A stretch of 64,000 nucleotides of DNA from Eupeodes corollae (taxonomy: Eukaryota > Arthropoda > Insecta > Diptera > Syrphidae): NCBI RefSeq assembly GCF_945859685.1, contig NC_079147.1:90264315-90328314 (forward strand). Reading direction: 5' to 3'. The first letter of the stretch is position 1. The number at the start of each line of letters is the position of its first letter. The notes below the pieces were generated by a model. It did not search any database. It had not been told where the DNA came from and was given only the letters and a program-made list of their open reading frames with translations. A program made the translations under genes and the position numbers. Positions 10,075 through 21,170 of this stretch are shown here, one piece after another.

Positions 10075-10735
10075 TTCCTATGAAAGTACGTTCAATGCTA
10101 TTATGTATGGAATTTGATTTCTTTTTGCATGGCCACCACGGGCACGCTTGCAGAAGTCCAGACGCTGAACCCAATTCTTGAGGCTTTTCAAGCATAAATC
10201 AGCCTATACTGCTGCAATTTCACAACGAAGTTCATCAATCGAACGATCCAGGTGGCCAGCAGACTGCACCATTTCGTGAGATAACACGTTCTCAAAACTT
10301 GGTTTCCAATAAATTGATCGTGACATTAGTTGTGTGGCTTGTAACGCCGTCCTTTTGGAACCACATGTCCTCGAAGTCCATATCATCCATCTTGGATATA
10401 GGCCAAGATCTTTTCGCAAAATTCGCCACAATGACGTCACAGAGATGCTTAATGCTTGAGAATGACGTGTTAGAGACACATTTGGGCTTTCTGCAACTGA
10501 AGCAATATTCTTGACACTACGGGCACTTCTCTGTTTTACTGTCACAAGAACTGTGCCTGTGAATTCAAATTTGTTTACACTATACGCTTAATTGTTGATC
10601 TGCTTGGACGATTATGAAAAATATAAATTGGACATAGCGCTTCTATCGTTGAGGCCACTGTCTCCGAATTTCGATAGTATATTTTAATCATTTTAACTCG
10701 TTGTTGGCTCGTATAGCTTTCCAGCATGAAATGGC
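10075..10735 (-). pseudogene. mariner-family transposase with HTH N-terminus (copy M1, internally deleted)
   Basis: Read right to left: an N-terminal helix-turn-helix of the DUF4817 kind (SYTSQQRVKMIKIYYRNSE, RPSRSTIKRIV), a second HTH part (RSARSVKNIASVAESPNVSL, SVTSLWRILRKDLGLYP), then a jump to the C-terminal DDE region (TALQATQLM, NVLSHEMVQ, LENPQELGSA-like). The middle, including the first catalytic Asp region, is deleted here compared with 34,421-35,435. A stop follows the first HTH. It is unlike the plus-strand element next to it, so two separate mariner lineages are juxtaposed. Confidence 0.85.
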
Positions 10736-11179
10736 AAACCTTACTACAAAGAAATTTCAAAAGAGCGGCAAGAAATATGGCGTCGTTAATAACTTGCAAG
10801 AAAAAGATTGTCGTCTTCATTTCTTTTTAATGATTTAACATAATATTTGATTGATTGTTTGTCTCAAGTGAAATACTTTCAATAATTCTCAGTCTTTCGA
10901 CATTTTCATTTGATTGAGGTGTCGAGTGTTCTTGCTTTCCTAAATCAATATTTTTTGGATGGATCAATTTATGATGTATTGCTTTAGGTCAATTTGAATT
11001 GTTTAATATTTTACCAGTCTTCAATGAAAAACAATGCGTATGGTTTCTTAATTTAATCAAAAGGAAGGCATGTTTTAAAACGTAATAAAGATTATTTAGA
11101 ACGCCCTAATTTCTAGTCACAATTTTCAGAAAAACTTATAAATCAAATCGCATAACATTGCAGCGGAATAGTCGCAACT

Positions 11180-12270
11180 TAGTTTTAACGCTAAATATTT
11201 GATTTTAAATATTCTAAAGCACTTAAAACGCAGTCTTTGTGATTCTGATACGGCCCGACTCAATTTCGCCACAAATAGAGACGCTAATCTCAAGTTTTTG
11301 GAAGTCTACTGGTTGTCCAAAAATATCGACTTAAAAGGATGGAAAAGGTCTAATGCTCATCCTTTTAGTTTTTCCCGTTCTCCTGCACCTGCGGAAAGCG
11401 AACCAAATACATTCCCTATTGACACTGCACATCTATTTCTGCCGTTCATGTCAATTTAATCTGTTTTCCTTATCGAAGTCTAAATCTGGACAGAAATTCA
11501 ACTTTTAACGAATTTGATGCTCTGTCTGACTCCATTGACAGAATTGCGGGCCATTATCCTCGTCCATTATAATCGTCATTGCGGGCGATTTCAAAGTACA
11601 CAATTCTTCTTGGCTTCGCTATTCTGACCAATCAATACCCGAAGGAAGGTATGTTACGGTCTTTGATGAGTTAAATTAGTTTACTCAGCTTGTCAATGAG
11701 CCAACTCGAATCCCTGACATTGCAGGCCAATCCGCCAACACCCTAAGCTTGTTTCTTACCTCTGACCCTTATAAATAAACAATCAGTGTATTACCGTCTT
11801 TAGGCACATCAAACCATTGTCTGCTATCTGCAAAATTTCTCATGTCAAAAAACGCAGTTAAAGAAAAAACTCCTATGAGAACCGTTCAGCAATATGAGAA
11901 CCACTGGGACAGACTCAATAAATTCTTCAGAAACTTTAACTAGTCACTATGCTTGCTCGATAGTGACATGGATTCCAGCACAGATATGTTTACAAATTTA
12001 ATTCTTTGTGGAATGTTTGAACGCTAGTCCACAATGACACTCCCAATTTAAGCTCGATTGATAAAGCTAATTTAATTGCAGCTACCGGATAATGTCATGA
12101 GTCCTCCTGTTCTTGAGAGTTCTTTTTTTTTTTTACTCCGACTCCCTTCGTTATAATCATAAACGATCTATTGTCTTCCACTTCTAATCCAATTATTCCC
12201 GCTTTTCATATTCGTTTTTAGATTAAAACCCTTGTTCTTTAAATGTGGAACTTCAACGGCAGCGTATGAG
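11180..12270 (+). pseudogene. Decayed jockey-type LINE: endonuclease and RT remnants (J1)
   Basis: APE-endonuclease motifs are readable in broken frames: IAGDF-like (about 11,580, here altered), NSSWLRYSDQSIPEGRY, QLVNEPTRIPDIAGQSANTL and GTSNHCLLSAKF (the His of the active site). The RT follows but in this copy only the end survives (SPTPFVI, NDLLSSTSNPI). Stops are numerous in all four J copies and many are shared, so the element was dead before J was multiplied. It is related to, but clearly diverged from, the jockey RT at 14,731. Confidence 0.8.
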
Positions 12271-12281
12271 GTCAAAATCAA

Positions 12282-12440
12282 CAGATGCCAAAAGTGACAG
12301 ATGTCAAAAGTGACAGATGTCAAAAGTGACAGATATCAAAAAAGACAGATGTCAAAAGTGACAGATGTCAAAAGTGACAGATGTCAAAAGTGACAGATGT
12401 CAAAAAGACAGACGTTAAAAGTGACAGATGTCAATAGCGG
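12282..12440. repeat. 16-bp minisatellite, cluster A (J1)
   Basis: Ten head-to-tail units of cagatgtcaaaagtga with a few variants (gatgcc, gatatc, gacgtt). Each unit boundary makes TGACAGATGTCA, a 5-bp inverted repeat around GA. The array begins abruptly inside the decayed RT sequence, just after caacggcagcgtatgag. Confidence 0.93.
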
Positions 12441-12844
12441 TTTTTGACAAAATTGACAGCTTTGAAAAGTGACATGTTTAAAGATTTAAAACACTTTGCT
12501 GAATCCACTGTCCATTATTTTAAAATTGAAAATTGTAGTAGGCCTTGAAGTTCAAAATTTTCTATAAATATAACCATCGACCTCAGAAATTTCATTGCCA
12601 AAAAGTTTCGGGAGTGAAAACGTTAAATTTGAAATTTAAAAAAAAAAAATGATTTCTTACCTTATAAGAAATTTATTAAAAAATGTGAGCAAAATTACCT
12701 TAAATAGAAAAAGTGAGAGGGAAGAAATTGAAAAAGATAAAGGAGAATATGATCTTATTTTAAAATATTATATGAGCTTTTGGAAATTCTAAATTTCAAA
12801 TAGTTTATTTTTTAATATGATAATATTTTCTTTGTAAAGTTAAA

Positions 12845-12953
12845 AAATGTATTTATTTTATTAATTTATTAATTAATTATTTAATTAATTAAATGATTTA
12901 TTAGTTAAATAATTAATTAATTAATTAATAAATTAATTAATTAATTTATTTTT

Positions 12954-12984
<31 letters not shown>

Positions 12985-13013
12985 TATATTTACTTATTTA
13001 TTTATTTATTTTA
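12845..13013. repeat. AATT / ATTT microsatellite (J1)
   Basis: Runs of AATT followed by runs of ATTT up to the foot of the stem-loop. Length differs among the J copies, as expected for slippage. Confidence 0.9.
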
Positions 13014-13014
13014 T

Positions 13015-13085
13015 GTGGTTTGGTAATTTATTTGTTTGATTTCAGTTTATATTTCTGAAATCAAACAAATAAATTACCAAACCAC
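13015..13085. repeat. Perfect stem-loop, 31-bp arms (J1)
   Basis: Arms 13,015-13,045 and 13,055-13,085 are perfect reverse complements with a 9-base loop, tttatattt. The left arm starts gtggtttggtaatttatttg. It is present in all four J copies, perfect in three. Confidence 0.95.
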
Positions 13086-13120
13086 TGTCACTCACACTGC
13101 GCTCAGTAGCTCAAGTGTGA

Positions 13121-13260
13121 CAAATCTCAAAAGTTACAGATGTCAAAAGTGACAGATGTCAAAAAAGACAGACGTCAAAAGTCACAGATGTCAAAAGTGA
13201 CAGACGTCAAAATTGACCGATGTCATAATTGGCAGATGCCAAAAGTCACAGATGTCAATT
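13121..13260. repeat. 16-bp minisatellite, cluster B (J1)
   Basis: About eight or nine units in the same orientation as cluster A but more diverged (cagacgtcaaaa, cgatgtcataattgg, cagatgccaaaagtca). The two clusters bracket about 680 bp that include the microsatellite and stem-loop. Confidence 0.88.
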
Positions 13261-13401
13261 TTGGTATTCAGAACTTTAAGGTATATCCTCTTAGACCCTT
13301 CACTATTTTCCTAACGCTAGGTCTTTGTCGGTAATGCAAAAGTATCGCTCCTAAAAAAAATGTCTTTGAATTAATTTATTTTCTAAGCTTAGTTACAAAA
13401 T

Positions 13402-13584
13402 GTGTCAAAATTCAATCCTTATCCATTTCGAGCCATATCAGCTATAGTTTCATATTTTATAAATTTTTGTGTTTCTAATATTGATCTTCTTAAAATAATA
13501 TCTGTTTTACTTACATCAAAAACTCATAACACATTAAAGCAGAAATCTCCAAAAGAGGCTATGTTAAATAAAATTGATAAATAA
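13402..13584 (+). other. Unknown 60-codon open frame kept in all four J copies
   Basis: The frame (YFINFCVSNIDLLKIISVLL core) is open in every J copy, at 13,402, 26,533, 38,340 and 54,067, with only a few substitutions. The copies are so alike that an open frame is not strong evidence of selection. No domain recognised; probably not a gene. Confidence 0.25.
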
Positions 13585-14466
13585 AACTGATTCAACAGTC
13601 AAATATGAGGAAAGCTTTAACTACCAGAAGATAAGTTAGATGAAGTTGGTAAATAAGTGAAATGAAATGTAATTGGTCTAATAAATAATATTTATTTATA
13701 ACATGATTAAATATTTTATCAATTTAATGTTTTATACACCAGAATGTTTTAAGCACCCTTAAGGACTTCCACAAATCTGTTAATCTATCTTTGGTCTTTT
13801 CAAACGGGGAAATGATCGCCGCCCACAACACAATCATCACGAAGATCTGCTTCTTGAAAAAAAAACGTAGCTAAGGGCGCAATGCAACGAAATATTGTCT
13901 CTAATTAATCATAATCATATCCTCTAGCACCAATCAATGAATCAAGTCGAGAGGGAATGAATTATGTTAAGATTATTTATTTATTAATGTGCGACTGATG
14001 AAATTTCGCGCGTTGGATAATTTATTATATTAATTAAAGAACAGATGTCGCCTGAGAATATTTACCCACAGAGAATTATTGTAGAGGATATCGGTATCAA
14101 AATTATAATTATTGTTATTTTATCGTCTACACATTATAAAAAAACCGATACAGTGATGAAAAAAATTATAAAAACAATAGTCCATCATTTTCAATACACA
14201 ACTTACTCAGATTTGTTTTTCTTTAAAATAAGAACAAGATGGAAGTATGAGTTTAATTTTGTATTTGACTAATTTCAGCGAACTTATAATAAAAAATAAA
14301 TAAATAAATAATTAGCTTAAATAAAATTAAAATAGTATAAATAACAATAATTTAATTGAAATAATAAATGTGTATTTATATATACTTAGTTTTCAGACCT
14401 AATGCCGCATTCATAATCGGTTGAAGAATCGTCACCTGGATTAATTATATTTGAATACAAAATTGT
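13585..14466. other. AT-rich part of block J without recognised function
   Basis: Includes a 75-codon open frame at 14,045-14,272 also open at 54,699. About 490 bp (about 13,990-14,475) are absent from J2 at 27,113, so this part was either deleted there or inserted in the others. Confidence 0.45.
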
Positions 14467-14725
14467 GTCCTACATCAGGTAGTGAAAAAAGTATTCTTAC
14501 TCAGCTCTTATGGCTTTTTCACACACTTTTCGTCAATCTTTAGGCGGGTTTTTTGAAAATACGTCCTCTGCTAATTTTTGAACATCTAATACCTTGAATG
14601 TTGTATTTCGTGAGCCTACTCTTGAGATCTGGATAATTGGGTGGTAAACGCAGAACCTCATTTCCCATGGGTTGTGTGTAGCTCGGTGCCGTTTTATTAC
14701 CTCATACTATTCTAGTTTCAACATA
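14467..14725 (-). pseudogene. IS630-type (DDE_3) transposase, C-terminal fragment (J1)
   Basis: Right to left, in shifting frames: a decayed version of the MLKLE helix, then LRLPPNYPDLKSR, the usual LRLPPYxxDLNxIE segment just before the third catalytic residue, here changed, then TFKVLDVQKLAEDVFSKNPP near the C-terminus. It is cut at its upstream side where the jockey RT sequence of block S begins. Fuller copies are at 27,117-27,990 and 39,432-40,300. Confidence 0.75.
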
Positions 14726-14730
14726 TGAAT

Positions 14731-16417
14731 GGTTAGCTCTTTAGAGAAAGCAAATCTCTTTGCTAGGCAGTTCGCCGCCAATTCAACACTGCCACTGAGT
14801 GTTATGACTCCGCCTGTACTTGAGCGAGTCAATGATTCTATGGGGCAAATCTTTTTTGGCACTCGTACTGTAGCGAGAGTCCTAAAAGATCTTAACATAC
14901 ACAAATCTGCTGGTCCGCATGGTATCCCCGCTATTGTTCTGAAGAGGTGTTCTTCATCGCTGACAAAACCACTGCGTAAGCTTTTTCTTCTGTCCTACTC
15001 CTCAGGTCTCGTTCCGAGCGGATGGAAAACCGCATTTGTCCAGCCTATTCCCAAAAAAGGCGAATCTTCCTCACCGTCTAATTATCGACCGATTGCACTT
15101 GCGTCCCTTCTTTCCAAGGTCATGGAAACGCTGATTAATTATCAGCTCAAGAAATATCTTGAAGAACGGAAGCTTCTTAATGACCAATAGTATGGCTTTC
15201 GTTGCAACAGGTGATCTCATGGTTCATCTCACCGAACGGTGGAACAAATCTTTACATAGTTTTGGAGAAAGTAAGATTATTGCACTAGATATTTCAAAAG
15301 CATTTGATAGGGTTTGGCATCAGGCTCTCTTATCGAAAATGCGTGCATTCAATTTTCATGAATCCTTGCTTCATTGCATTAGTAATTACCTTTCGGATCG
15401 TTCAATACAAATAGTATTGGATGGATTCAAGTCTGAAAACCACAAAATAAATGCTGGTGTGCCCCAGGGCTCTGTTCTATCTCCAACATTCTTTCTCATT
15501 TTTATTAATGATCTCCTGTCTGCAACATCTTATCCAATACATTGTTTCGGTGACGATAGTACTCTTAGCTTTTCATATTCGTTTTCAGACTCACATCCCT
15601 CTTCTTCGGATGTGGAACTGCAACGACAAAATATGATAAGCTCATTAAATTCCGACCTAAACAGCATTATACAATGGGGAATAAGAAACCGTGTGGAATT
15701 TAATGCTTCGAAAACGCAATGCTGTCTTGTATCGTTAAAGCGAAATATACCCCCCCTGCCATTATCCATAAATGTCACTTGCATCGAGGAAATTGAACAT
15801 CTCGATATTCTTGGTATGTGTATCACCAACCATCTTTTGTGGAACGATCACATACGCGATGTCGCCTAAAATGCCGCAAGATGTTTGGGTTTTCTAAGCG
15901 GTGCAAGAAGTTTTTCTCCTCCTCTGATCTGGCTGTTATTTACAAGACTTATATACGTCCATAACTTGAGTATAACTCCCAAATCTGGGCTGGTGCTCCT
16001 GCAACCTACTTAAGCCTCTTGGATAGTATTGAACGTGGAGCATTAAGATTGATTGGTGATATTACCATCATAAGATCATTTAAGTCACTTGAACATCGTC
16101 GAAATGTTTCTTGTCTCACCCTCTTTTACCGTTATTTTAATGTTTTATGTTTTCGAGAAATAGCCAGCTGCATTCCTCCCGTTAAACAGTTCAACCGTAA
16201 TACTCGCGCTTCTAGGAATGCTCATCAATATATCCTCGAGCCCATCTTCGGTCGTACTGTCAAGTACAGAGATTCGTTTTTTAGCCGTACTATGCGAATG
16301 TGGAATGCCTTGCCACACTCCTTTCAACCCCTCTCTCCCTTTCCTAGTGCTCACACTGTGTCTACATAATAAGGGTAATATATCCCCTTGAGTGTGCGCT
16401 TATTATAAAAAAAAAGC
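14731..16417 (+). pseudogene. Jockey-type LINE reverse transcriptase (S1)
   Basis: A 5'-truncated LINE. In order: LNIHKSAGPHGIPAIVLKR and GWKTAFVQPIPKKGE (RT fingers), SNYRPIALASLLSKV, then a stop (position of the usual QYGFR) and an 8-bp deletion, ALDISKAFDRVWH (first catalytic Asp), AGVPQGSVLSPTFF, CFGDDSTLSF (the FADD box, with Gly in place of Ala), and the C-terminal region SIERGALRLIGD, LTLFYRYF, MRMWNALPHSF. In-frame stops also occur near 15,867 and 15,963. A short A run at about 16,408 may be the tail. Compared with S2, it lacks the 920-bp RNase H piece upstream. Confidence 0.88.
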
Positions 16418-16429
16418 CACTAAACACGT

Positions 16430-18060
16430 CTATAGGAAATTTGCCAATACCAATGTCAATGAACTGTTTAAAGAACATGTTGTTCATTTTGCAACTCGAC
16501 ATGCACATTCTTGCTTAAATTAAGTACTTTGACATGTTTCCACGAATTAGAGGCCTTTAGACATGCATTGATTTCATCTGCGGCGTTGATTGTAAAATCA
16601 CTGGTTTTACGAAAACCATCTACTAGTAAAATCATTGCACCACCAAATCTGTTATTATTGCTTCGTACATCTTTTGAGGTTCGGTCTAAAGCATCCAAAG
16701 ATTTGTTATGTTTCATCCCAAACAATCAATTTACATTGCTGCAAAACCTTTGCCATTGCAGAGTTCTTCAAAATGTTGCATGTCGGATTTTCAGTGCTTT
16801 TCATATTCAATGGCAATTTTAGTGCTGAATGGGCTGTTCGACCACCTTCAAGCAAAGTTTCTGCGATTTCTGACGAATCGAGTGCAATTTTATATTGTGA
16901 GCGAATTGTTGCTCATATTAATGAAATCAAAAAAGTTTTTCCTATACCACCAGGTGCATCTAAGAAGTAAATCCCTCCAGTTTCATTACTTGTTACTTTC
17001 ATAAGATGTATACTTTTGTTGTTCATTCAACAGTGGAATATCTGTTTGTATTAATTCTTTCAAAGAGAGTTTTTCGCGATGCCACTCTTGGTTAAAAGCA
17101 TCAGGCATTTGACGATTGGTCGCGATCTGGCCTAATTGAATTAATAGTTTGATTGACATTATCCGGCACAAGTCCTCAATTGAAATCAATGCTGTTAACA
17201 GTCAAATATTTCTTCTTCAAAAGTCCCATAAGCAAGGCAATAAAAATAGCTACAATTTATTTTCTATGAAGACTTGTAGAAACTACATAATTCACCCAAT
17301 GTAATGGTTGGGCTCATCATAAGATGACCATTACAACTTGTCTTGACGCATATTTTCTCGGATTACATGGAATCTCGATTTATTCGAGAAAATATGAGTC
17401 AAGACAAGGTGTAATGGTCATCTTCTGATGAGCCCAACCATTACATTGGGGCAAAACGCATATATGAACACCTATGCTGGTTTATATTTATTTTCATTTT
17501 CATGATTTTATATCAAATTTATTAAAATAAATTTATGGATTGTCAATGATCATAACTTAAATAATATTTGATCTTAAAAATTAAATATTTAGTTTTAACT
17601 AATATCCAACAATAAACATCTTAACTTAAGCATTTGTCATGGTGTTGGATATCTGTCAAAAAGTGTATTTAATCTGTTCCTATTCCTGAAACTAATGAGT
17701 ACAATGGCTCTGGTGGTGGATCCAATCATGTCAATTTGACTTAACCATTATGCTTAAAGTTCATAGAACCAATAACAACACATTGGTGGGTACTGTAGTC
17801 AATTGACACATCGTAACTGAAAGCAGCTCGACCCAAACTTGAGCGATCATTAGTTGAATTTCGCGCTCGCGTTTCACGGTATCCAAATTCTTTCACGTTC
17901 AATTTGGTCTTGACGTTCTTGTGCAGTACGATTAGATCGATAATTAGCTTGTTTTGTAGCAGTTCGGGTTCTTCTACCTAAATTGCTTAGTCTTAAAGGA
18001 GGCATATCAAATATAAATTAATTTGTCACTAAACACTTACTAGACCCACACTACGAGTAA
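16430..18060 (-). pseudogene. Helitron remnant, antisense (S1)
   Basis: Read right to left: an N-terminal segment typical of insect Helitron proteins (MPPLRLSNLGRRTRTATKQ near 18,005, RTAQERQDQIERER), then DYSTHQCVVIGSMN and PPPEPLYSLVSG (about 17,800-17,680), then after a large deletion the Pif1 helicase: IPLLNEQQK, FLDAPGGIGKTFLI (Walker A, about 16,965), GGRTAHSALKLPLN, IVWDE (Walker B), then a damaged GDFRQT box. Most of the Rep nuclease is gone. The foldback at 17,296-17,449 sits in the gap. No Helitron termini were identified. Confidence 0.85.
17296..17449. repeat. Foldback element, 65-bp arms (S1)
   Basis: Arms 17,296-17,360 and 17,385-17,449 are inverted repeats matching at 62 of 65 positions by eye, around a 24-base spacer. 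The outer ends read ccaatgtaatggttgggctc and its complement. It lies between the Rep-side and helicase-side pieces of the Helitron remnant. It looks like a small MITE, but no target duplication could be fixed. Confidence 0.9.
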
Positions 18061-18904
18061 CACCTCTGTACAGAACACGACATACGGATTTGTTTCAGCC
18101 GTTAATCAGTTGACAAAAGCAAACTCAGTAGATAAGGTAACAGAAGATCCACGAAAAACAACAGCAAATCGACATACAAACTTTTTTTTTTTTTAATTTG
18201 ACTTGAAGACAAACTCTTTAAGCCGACTACCTTTAAGTTGGACAAAATTTGTATGGAAAAAAGAAAAGGGCTGTTTTTATGGTTTTTCCGGCAATTATTG
18301 GAATTTTTCTCGCCGTAAAAACCATCCTTGAACTTCAACGAACATTTAAAAAAAAAATTGGACACATTGGTTCAGGCATTGTTTAGTTATGCGGTAACCA
18401 ACACATTTTGCAATTCATTTTTATATATAAGATTCGTGCAGTTGAATTTCTAGAAGTTTTACAAGATATTTATTTTGTATAAGATAAGACACTTTTATCT
18501 TTCTTTGATCTCAATATTCTTAATTCAATTTTTTTTTAAATATTTTCGGTTTTTGTAAAAAAAGTTGTCAAATGGATTTTTCTGAAAAATTAACTAAAAG
18601 TTAGTAACACTATTTTGCATATGATTAGACAGGTTTTTTTTCGAAAATATTTGTTTACCAATGTTACAATTTTTTCTATTTTTATACCGTGTGAATTTTG
18701 TTTTGTAAATCCTCCGGGATTTTTTTTAAAAGATTTTAAAATAATACGCTAGATTAAAATTTTAAACAAGTATTTTATTTATTAATTTGAGCATCGGATC
18801 CCTTACAACTGGTGGGGGGAAATTTTCTGCTATACGTAGGAGTGTCAAGATGGAACTGAACTGACTGTCAGGAAAAACCCTGCTTATTTATACCATTTTG
18901 ATAT
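18061..18904. other. AT-rich stretch, no gene recognised (S1)
   Basis: The first part may be the 5' untranslated end of the Helitron remnant. From about 18,420 the sequence resembles the AT-rich 120-bp array seen at 5,700 (agttgtcaaatggatttttc, a tttaccaa element). It then runs into the ctggtggggggaaa segment at about 18,810. Confidence 0.4.
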
Positions 18905-19970
18905 TCTTAATTTCTTCTTACAGACTATAAATATGTGTGTATTGGTACATATTGGCATTCCTTGCAGTACGGGTATTACGGTTGAATTGTTTAAGGGGAG
19001 GAATGCAACTTGCTATTTCACTAGAGCCTTGTTTATAAAAATAACGACAAAAGAGTGATAGACATGAGAACCTGCGGCGGTGTTTCAAGAGAAGGAAACG
19101 TTTAGTTTTAAGAGCTCTCTTTTCGATTCTATCCAGAAGAGTACGTTTTTGGGGCACTAGTCTAAATATGAGAATTATACTCGAGTTATGCACAAATAAA
19201 AGCTTTGTTAATTATGTCCAGATCAGAAGGGGTACAAATCTTTGTTCATGGTCTTAAAAAAGCTAAACACTTAGCAGCATTTTTGGCAATGTCGAATATG
19301 TGATCACTTTACAACAAGTGGTTTGTGATGCACAGACCTACAACTGATAGTTGTTCAGTCTCCTTCATGGAAGTACCAACCAAAGATTGGGGCATTGGGG
19401 AGTTGTAAACATTAAATTCCATTTTTGATTTTTCCCCATTGGAAGGAAAATGCAGTCAATATCAGAAATAAATAAGCTTTTCATACGCTGCCCTTGATTA
19501 GAAAAACAAAGATGAGAATCTATAAACTAAAATAAGAAGTGTACTGTCATCATCGAAACAATTAATTCGGTTAGAAGTTTTAGATAAAATATGATTTATA
19601 AAAATAAGGAAGAGCGTCTGGGGCACAATAGTATTTATGTTATGGATATCAGATTTGAATCGATACTATTTGAATTCAACGGTCTGAAAGTAATTCATAA
19701 CCCAACAAAGAAGAGATTTACTAATACCAAAAACACGCATTTTCGATAAGAACTCTGTAAAATCTTTACTTTCTTCAAAACGATGTAAAGATTTGTTCCT
19801 CTTATCGGTGATAATTAACAAGCGTTTCCATGACCCTAAAAGAAGGACAGTGAGTGCTTTTGGAAGATAGTTGGAGAGGGACGAGGATTCGGCTATTTAC
19901 TCACAGGTTGTGCAAATACTGTTGTCCATGCACTGGGAAAGAGATTTGTAGAAGGGGACGTTGAAAAACA
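18905..19970 (-). pseudogene. Second jockey-type LINE, antisense and decayed (S1)
   Basis: Read right to left: LFPSAWTTVFAQP (RT finger region, about 19,950), a heavily shifted middle including a trace of the catalytic block (FDDDSTL-like, about 19,550) and an open C-terminal part at 19,193-18,918 with LDRIEKRALK, CLSLFCRYF, EIASCIPPLKQFNRNTR. It is the same clade as the plus-strand RT at 14,731 but much more decayed and in opposite orientation. Confidence 0.75.
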
Positions 19971-20289
19971 CCTTATTATTATTATCTCTTTCTAAGAGAA
20001 TCTCCTTATGTTAAAAACAAAATTTTGAATGTTTTAAAAAATGTTACCAACTGTAAAAATGTCATTTTTGAAAGATAAAGTTGGTTTGAACTTTTGAAGA
20101 TAATATTTTCAATTGTTGTCAAAATAATGATTTTAATGCACTAAACTCGAATAAGCGTGGTTCAACCCACTAAATTGTTTTGTTCAAAATAAGAAAACTT
20201 CTAAGGCATTATTAAATTTGTAAAAACGAAGCTACAGTACAACTCAACTTCAAAGAAAAATTTTCTAAGTAAGACCATATCGTCATCTA
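19971..20289. other. Stretch without recognisable gene (S1)
   Basis: AT-rich spacer between the antisense jockey remnant and the dispersed repeat; nothing recognised. Confidence 0.4.
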
Positions 20290-21170
20290 ATTTTCCTGGA
20301 CTGTAATTATTGTTTTTGTTTTTTTTTTTTCTTCTGTCAATCCTTTGTATAAATGCTTGTGGTTGTGACCCTATGACCCTGTGACTTTTCATGTGGAATT
20401 ACAATTTTCAAAAATGTCTTTGAAGAGAAACAAACAACAGTGAGTCCGTCAAAGGAATATGTACTTTTTATACTCTTCTCTTCTGCATTCTTCCCTTTGT
20501 GAGCTTCACATCATTATCGTTATTATTACACTTAACCTCTTTTGTTTTTCTCTTAATGCTGTATTTAATATATTTAGTTTAATGACAAAGACAATCAGAA
20601 TTCCATTTCACGTCCATGCCAACTTCATAACGTCTAGAAGATAGACATCAAAGTATTATATTCTATGTGCAGAGCTGGAACTTAAAAGAAGTTTATAACG
20701 ACGACGCGAAGGCGATACGATAATAATATAAATTATTATTATCATAATAGAGATATCTCTGTTGCTATATAAAATTTTTAACAGCTTTTATTTAGGTTGG
20801 GTCTAGGCCAGGCTGCTGACAGAATATCTACTACAAAAAAAAATATTATATTTGATATAATGACTCAAAATTTTGAGGATTAACTTTTTTGATTGGAATA
20901 ATAATTTAGAGGTGAATCATTTTAAGGTATTTGTGAGGCTTTAGGGGTTGTCTTTGTCTGTTGTACTTAAGACGCCATTAAGGGTGATTTAGAACTAAGG
21001 CTGTGGTAAGCGGTGGTGGTCGGAAGGATTTGTTTTAGGCAGAAGGCTAATCTTCTCTCAATCGTTGACTGCTGGCACCGTTCGTTGTTCATAAAATACA
21101 AAAATATCATTTTATCGGCCTAGAGGAAATTTATATCGCTTCGTTGGGTTTATGGATGGAAAGAAAAAAT
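20290..21170. repeat. Dispersed repeat, copy 2 of 3 (SINE-free)
   Basis: Matches 4,425-5,630 without the SINE; the unoccupied target is at 20,735-20,746. It continues to the tatatcgcttcgttgggt segment. No coding content. Confidence 0.75.

Larger units (their letters stand above)
10790..14730. repeat. Block J, copy 1
   Basis: Composite repeat present four times in the window. The left edge is at the phrase caagaaaaagattgtcg in every copy, while the sequence to the left differs among copies. Contents: jockey-type endonuclease and RT remnants, minisatellite A, an AT microsatellite, a stem-loop, minisatellite B, two conserved unknown open frames and the end of an IS630-type transposase. Copy 1 lacks about 270 bp of RT sequence (around 12,121), replaced by a T run. 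Confidence 0.85.

Noticed and set aside
12282..12440. Possible CRISPR-like array (regular short repeats)
   Set aside because: The repeats are directly head-to-tail with no spacers, and the setting is eukaryotic transposon DNA.
13140..13334. 64-codon open frame repeated in four places (MSKVTDVKK...)
   Set aside because: It is the translation of minisatellite cluster B; the repeated peptide follows from the 16-bp DNA repeat, not from a gene.
13402..13584. Conserved small protein in block J
   Set aside because: Conserved at DNA level as much as at protein level because the blocks are recent duplicates; no evidence of coding constraint.
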